Assembly: GCF_009821115.1 (NCBI RefSeq)
Contig: NZ_VYTY01000007.1
Span: 62,001 to 126,000 of the forward strand
Source of the DNA: Nitrincola alkalisediminis
GTDB lineage: Bacteria > Pseudomonadota > Gammaproteobacteria > Pseudomonadales > Balneatricaceae
Direction of reading: 5' to 3'
DNA: 64,000 bases
The notes under the pieces were generated by a model. The model ran no database searches. It was not told the origin of the DNA and was given only the letters and a program-made list of their open reading frames with translations. Made by a program: the position numbers and the translations under genes. Numbering within the stretch: position 1 is the stretch's first letter; the number at the start of each line of letters is the position of its first letter. Shown piece by piece: positions 61,722 through 64,000 of this stretch.

Positions 61722-61746
61722 GTAATCTATCCCGCAAGGTTTAGCC

Positions 61747-61786
61747 GAAAAGCCGCACCTATATTTGCTGTATAGTGCGGCTTTTC
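61747..61786 (+). terminator. Intrinsic terminator after acpP
   Basis: A 12-bp stem GAAAAGCCGCAC/GTGCGGCTTTTC with a 16-base loop and a T-rich 3' side (TTTTCTATT). It separates acpP from fabF and probably sets ACP in excess over FabF by partial termination. Confidence 0.85.
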
Positions 61787-61816
61787 TATTAATAGCCGGA
61801 ATTTCTGGAGGATCTC

Positions 61817-63055
61817 ATGTCTCGCAAAAGAGTGGTTGTCACCGGGCTAGGTCTGTTGACCCCCGTCGGTAACACTGTTAAGGATACGTGGGACAATATT
61901 CTAGCCGGGAAAAGTGGTGCTCAGCACATCAGTCATTTTGATGCTTCAGCCTTTAATACCCGCTTTTCCGCATCTGTTAAGAATTTTGACTTATCGCCTT
62001 ACATGAACGTGAAGGAAGCACGTAAAATGGATTTGTTTATTCAATATGGCATGGTTGCGGCCATTCAAGCCTTTGAAGACTCAGGTCTAGAAGTAACTGA
62101 TGAAAATGCTGGACGCATAGGTTGTGCTATTGGATCGGGTATCGGTGGTCTGCCGATGATTGAAGAGACACATAATGTCTTGAATGCATCGGGTCCGCGA
62201 CGAGTGTCACCTTTCTTTGTGCCGGGCAGTATCATTAATATGATCGCGGGTAATTTGGCAATCAAATTTGGGCTTAAGGGTCCTAATATCGCCATTACAA
62301 CGGCTTGTACATCCGGGACGCATAATATTGGTCATGCCATGCGTATGATTCAGTATGGTGATGCAGATGTGATGTTTGCTGGTGGTGCCGAGATGGCAAC
62401 AACCCCCTTGGGTGTTGCGGGCTTTTCAGCGGCTCGTGCCTTGTCCACTCGTAATGACAATCCAGAAGCGGCAAGCCGTCCTTGGGACAGGGACCGTGAT
62501 GGGTTTGTATTAGGAGAGGGGGCCGGTATTTTGGTTCTTGAAGAATACGAGCATGCCAAGGCACGTGGTGCTCGCATTTACTGTGAGCTGGCAGGCTTCG
62601 GGATGAGCGATGACGCCTTTCATATGACTGCTCCTCCTGAGGATGGGTCGGGTGCAGCGATGTCGATGAACAATGCGATTCGAGACGCTGGTTTGAATTC
62701 GGACGCCATTCACTATATCAATGCACACGGTACCTCAACTCCGGCAGGTGATATAGCCGAATCGAATGCGGCTAAGCATGTTCTAGGTGCTTACGCGCAC
62801 CAGGTTCGTATGAGCTCAACTAAATCAATGATTGGTCATTTATTGGGGGCTGCAGGCGCGGTAGAGGCCGCATTCTCAGTATTGGCGATCCGTGATCAAG
62901 TTGCACCGCCGACCATCAATCTGGACAACCCATCGGAAGGCTGTGATTTAAACTATGTTGCTCACCATGCGCAGCCCTGTAAAATCGAGGCAGCGATGTC
63001 CAACTCGTTTGGTTTCGGTGGAACCAACGGCACGTTAATCTTTAAAAAGCTCTAG
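61817..63055 (+). CDS. fabF: 3-oxoacyl-ACP synthase II FabF
   Basis: A 412-residue condensing enzyme that elongates fatty acids. It begins [16 protein letters not shown], with catalytic C164 in [10 protein letters not shown] and histidines in [11 protein letters not shown] and [28 protein letters not shown] closes it. GGAGGATCTC precedes the ATG. Confidence 0.97.
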   Translation: MSRKRVVVTGLGLLTPVGNTVKDTWDNILAGKSGAQHISHFDASAFNTRFSASVKNFDLSPYMNVKEARKMDLFIQYGMVAAIQAFEDSGLEVTDENAGRIGCAIGSGIGGLPMIEETHNVLNASGPRRVSPFFVPGSIINMIAGNLAIKFGLKGPNIAITTACTSGTHNIGHAMRMIQYGDADVMFAGGAEMATTPLGVAGFSAARALSTRNDNPEAASRPWDRDRDGFVLGEGAGILVLEEYEHAKARGARIYCELAGFGMSDDAFHMTAPPEDGSGAAMSMNNAIRDAGLNSDAIHYINAHGTSTPAGDIAESNAAKHVLGAYAHQVRMSSTKSMIGHLLGAAGAVEAAFSVLAIRDQVAPPTINLDNPSEGCDLNYVAHHAQPCKIEAAMSNSFGFGGTNGTLIFKKL

Positions 63056-63145
63056 GTTCACGTCGCTATCAGAGTGACGTGCTCCTGTTATCTGTTTGCG
63101 GCAGTCTGAATGTTCAGTTCTGCCGTTATTTTAAGTCGATTTTAA

Positions 63146-63976
63146 ATGATGCAATCATCTTGTTGGGTAAATGGTGTTCCGGCTGAGCACATTAGCGTAA
63201 CTGATCGTGGTTTAAGTTACGGTCATGGCGTTTTTGAAACCTTGCCTATCGAGCATGGCACCCCGCTGTTGTGGTCTTTGCACCGAGCGCGAATGGTCAG
63301 TAGTTGCCAGCGTCTTGGTATCCCTATTCAATCCGTGGTAGAAGCAGTAGAGCAGGATATTCGTCAGTTCTTAGCAAATCAGACGGGAGTCTTGCGTATT
63401 ACGATTACCTGCGGGGAGGGGCTACGAGGCTATCGAATGCCGGATACGATTGTTCCCACACGAATTCTTCAATACTTACCGCCTACAACCTATCCCAATG
63501 AACCTGCTCGTGTTGGTATCAAGGCAATGCTTTGCCAGCAGCGTTTAGGTCTCTCGCCAAGCATGGCTGGGATGAAGCACTTAAATCGATTAGAACAGGT
63601 TCTCGCGCGTTCCGAATGGCAGACACCAGACCTGCAAGAGGGCGTTGTCTGTGATATCGATGATTATGTTATTGAAGGTACCATGAGTAATCTGTTCATG
63701 GTAAAGGCTGGTGAGCTTCATACCCCAAGCTTAGATCGTTGTGGTGTCTGGGGCGTGATGCGCCAGCATTTACTTCACTTGGCTGAGCGTGAAAGTATTG
63801 TTTTACATGAGGGGCGATATCGTCTGGATGATCTGCTTGCTTCAGATGAGGTCTTTTTTTGTAACAGTCTCATTGGTATTTGGCCATTGGTGGAACTGTC
63901 GCCCCATTCATTTGTCATTGGACCTGTGACACGTAAATTACAAGCATTGTTAGAGGCAAGTTACCGCGTATGTTAA
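63146..63976 (+). CDS. pabC: Aminodeoxychorismate lyase PabC
   Basis: A 276-residue PLP enzyme of the branched-chain aminotransferase fold that makes 4-aminobenzoate for folate. VTDRGLSYGHGVFET is the typical start, GMKHLNRLEQVLAR holds the PLP lysine, and DIDDYVIEGTMSNLFMV is the cofactor-contact block. The ATGATG start at 63146 has a weak ribosome site. The next gene starts inside its last codons. Confidence 0.92.
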   Translation: MMQSSCWVNGVPAEHISVTDRGLSYGHGVFETLPIEHGTPLLWSLHRARMVSSCQRLGIPIQSVVEAVEQDIRQFLANQTGVLRITITCGEGLRGYRMPDTIVPTRILQYLPPTTYPNEPARVGIKAMLCQQRLGLSPSMAGMKHLNRLEQVLARSEWQTPDLQEGVVCDIDDYVIEGTMSNLFMVKAGELHTPSLDRCGVWGVMRQHLLHLAERESIVLHEGRYRLDDLLASDEVFFCNSLIGIWPLVELSPHSFVIGPVTRKLQALLEASYRVC

Positions 63977-64000
63977 AGAAACTTTTTTTAGTTATTGTGT
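63970..64000 (+). CDS. mltG: Start of mltG (partial, cut by window end)
   Basis: An ATG at 63970 overlaps the pabC stop by seven bases and reads MLKKLFLVIV, a basic residue pair followed by a membrane helix. Endolytic transglycosylase MltG (YceG) regularly follows pabC and has such an anchor. Only ten codons are in the window, so the call rests mainly on gene order. Confidence 0.6.
   Translation, partial: MLKKLFLVIV

Noticed and set aside
1-64000. CRISPR array, prophage or replication origin
   Set aside because: No regularly spaced repeats, phage structural genes or DnaA-box cluster were noticed on reading.

Overview
The window looks like chromosome from a marine-type gammaproteobacterium, most like Oceanospirillales or their Pseudomonas-side relatives. 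Evidence: a Pseudomonas-like sppA / maf / yceD-rpmF-plsX-fabD-fabG-acpP-fabF-pabC-mltG locus, a full-length YdiJ-type FAD/Fe-S dehydrogenase, RraA, Rnk, sigma54 regulation, several chemoreceptors and moderate G+C. No rRNA, tRNA, CRISPR or phage was seen. Species cannot be fixed from the sequence alone.

Layout. 1-10.6 kb is metal homeostasis: a MerR-type Cd/Zn/Pb regulator divergent from a P1B metal-exporting ATPase, a membrane protein of unknown function, a GNAT enzyme, an OprC-like TonB-dependent copper receptor, then folE2 plus a dihydroorotase paralogue divergent from a Zur/Fur-family regulator across a perfect 22-bp palindrome, then fabI. 10.6-15.95 kb is an accessory region that I read as a decayed integron cassette array without a visible integrase. 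It holds two good attC sites, a membrane-anchored receiver protein, HigBA and DUF1778-GNAT toxin-antitoxin pairs, an ORF-less group II intron remnant sitting in an attC end box, three internally deleted IS1182-like copies at cassette junctions, and fragments of IS110/IS1111 and IS91-like transposases. 15.95-23.2 kb has a GST, DUF1801, an internally deleted AraC regulator, a LysE exporter, a FecCD-type ABC importer and a chemoreceptor. 23.2-28 kb is a dicarboxylate/glutamate-type symporter with a sigma54 promoter and a periplasmic-binding-domain histidine kinase / NtrC-type regulator pair.

28-35.5 kb is a seven-gene A/V-type rotary ATPase operon, transcribed leftward as B-D-I-K-E-DUF2764-A. 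Its rotor subunit keeps the glutamine and glutamate positions that bind Na+ in Enterococcus NtpK. 35.5-49.7 kb is mixed: a membrane-bound AraC regulator next to an exported alpha/beta hydrolase, a GGDEF relic, Fe-alcohol dehydrogenase, patatin plus GntP permease, a PhnD-PAS-GGDEF-EAL sensor with a degenerate GGDEF site, a chemoreceptor broken by one nonsense codon, pgm, and an exported MltA/3D-like protein. 49.9-64 kb is core: ydiJ, rraA, a DnaJ-related gene, rnk with an intrinsic hairpin just ahead of its ribosome site, a HAD phosphatase, sppA, maf, and the fatty-acid operon with a near-leaderless yceD start.

The parts most worth a second look are the integron-like region (cassettes, intron and deleted insertion sequences all meeting at attC end boxes), the rotated V-ATPase operon, and the zinc-sparing folE2/dihydroorotase/Zur cluster.
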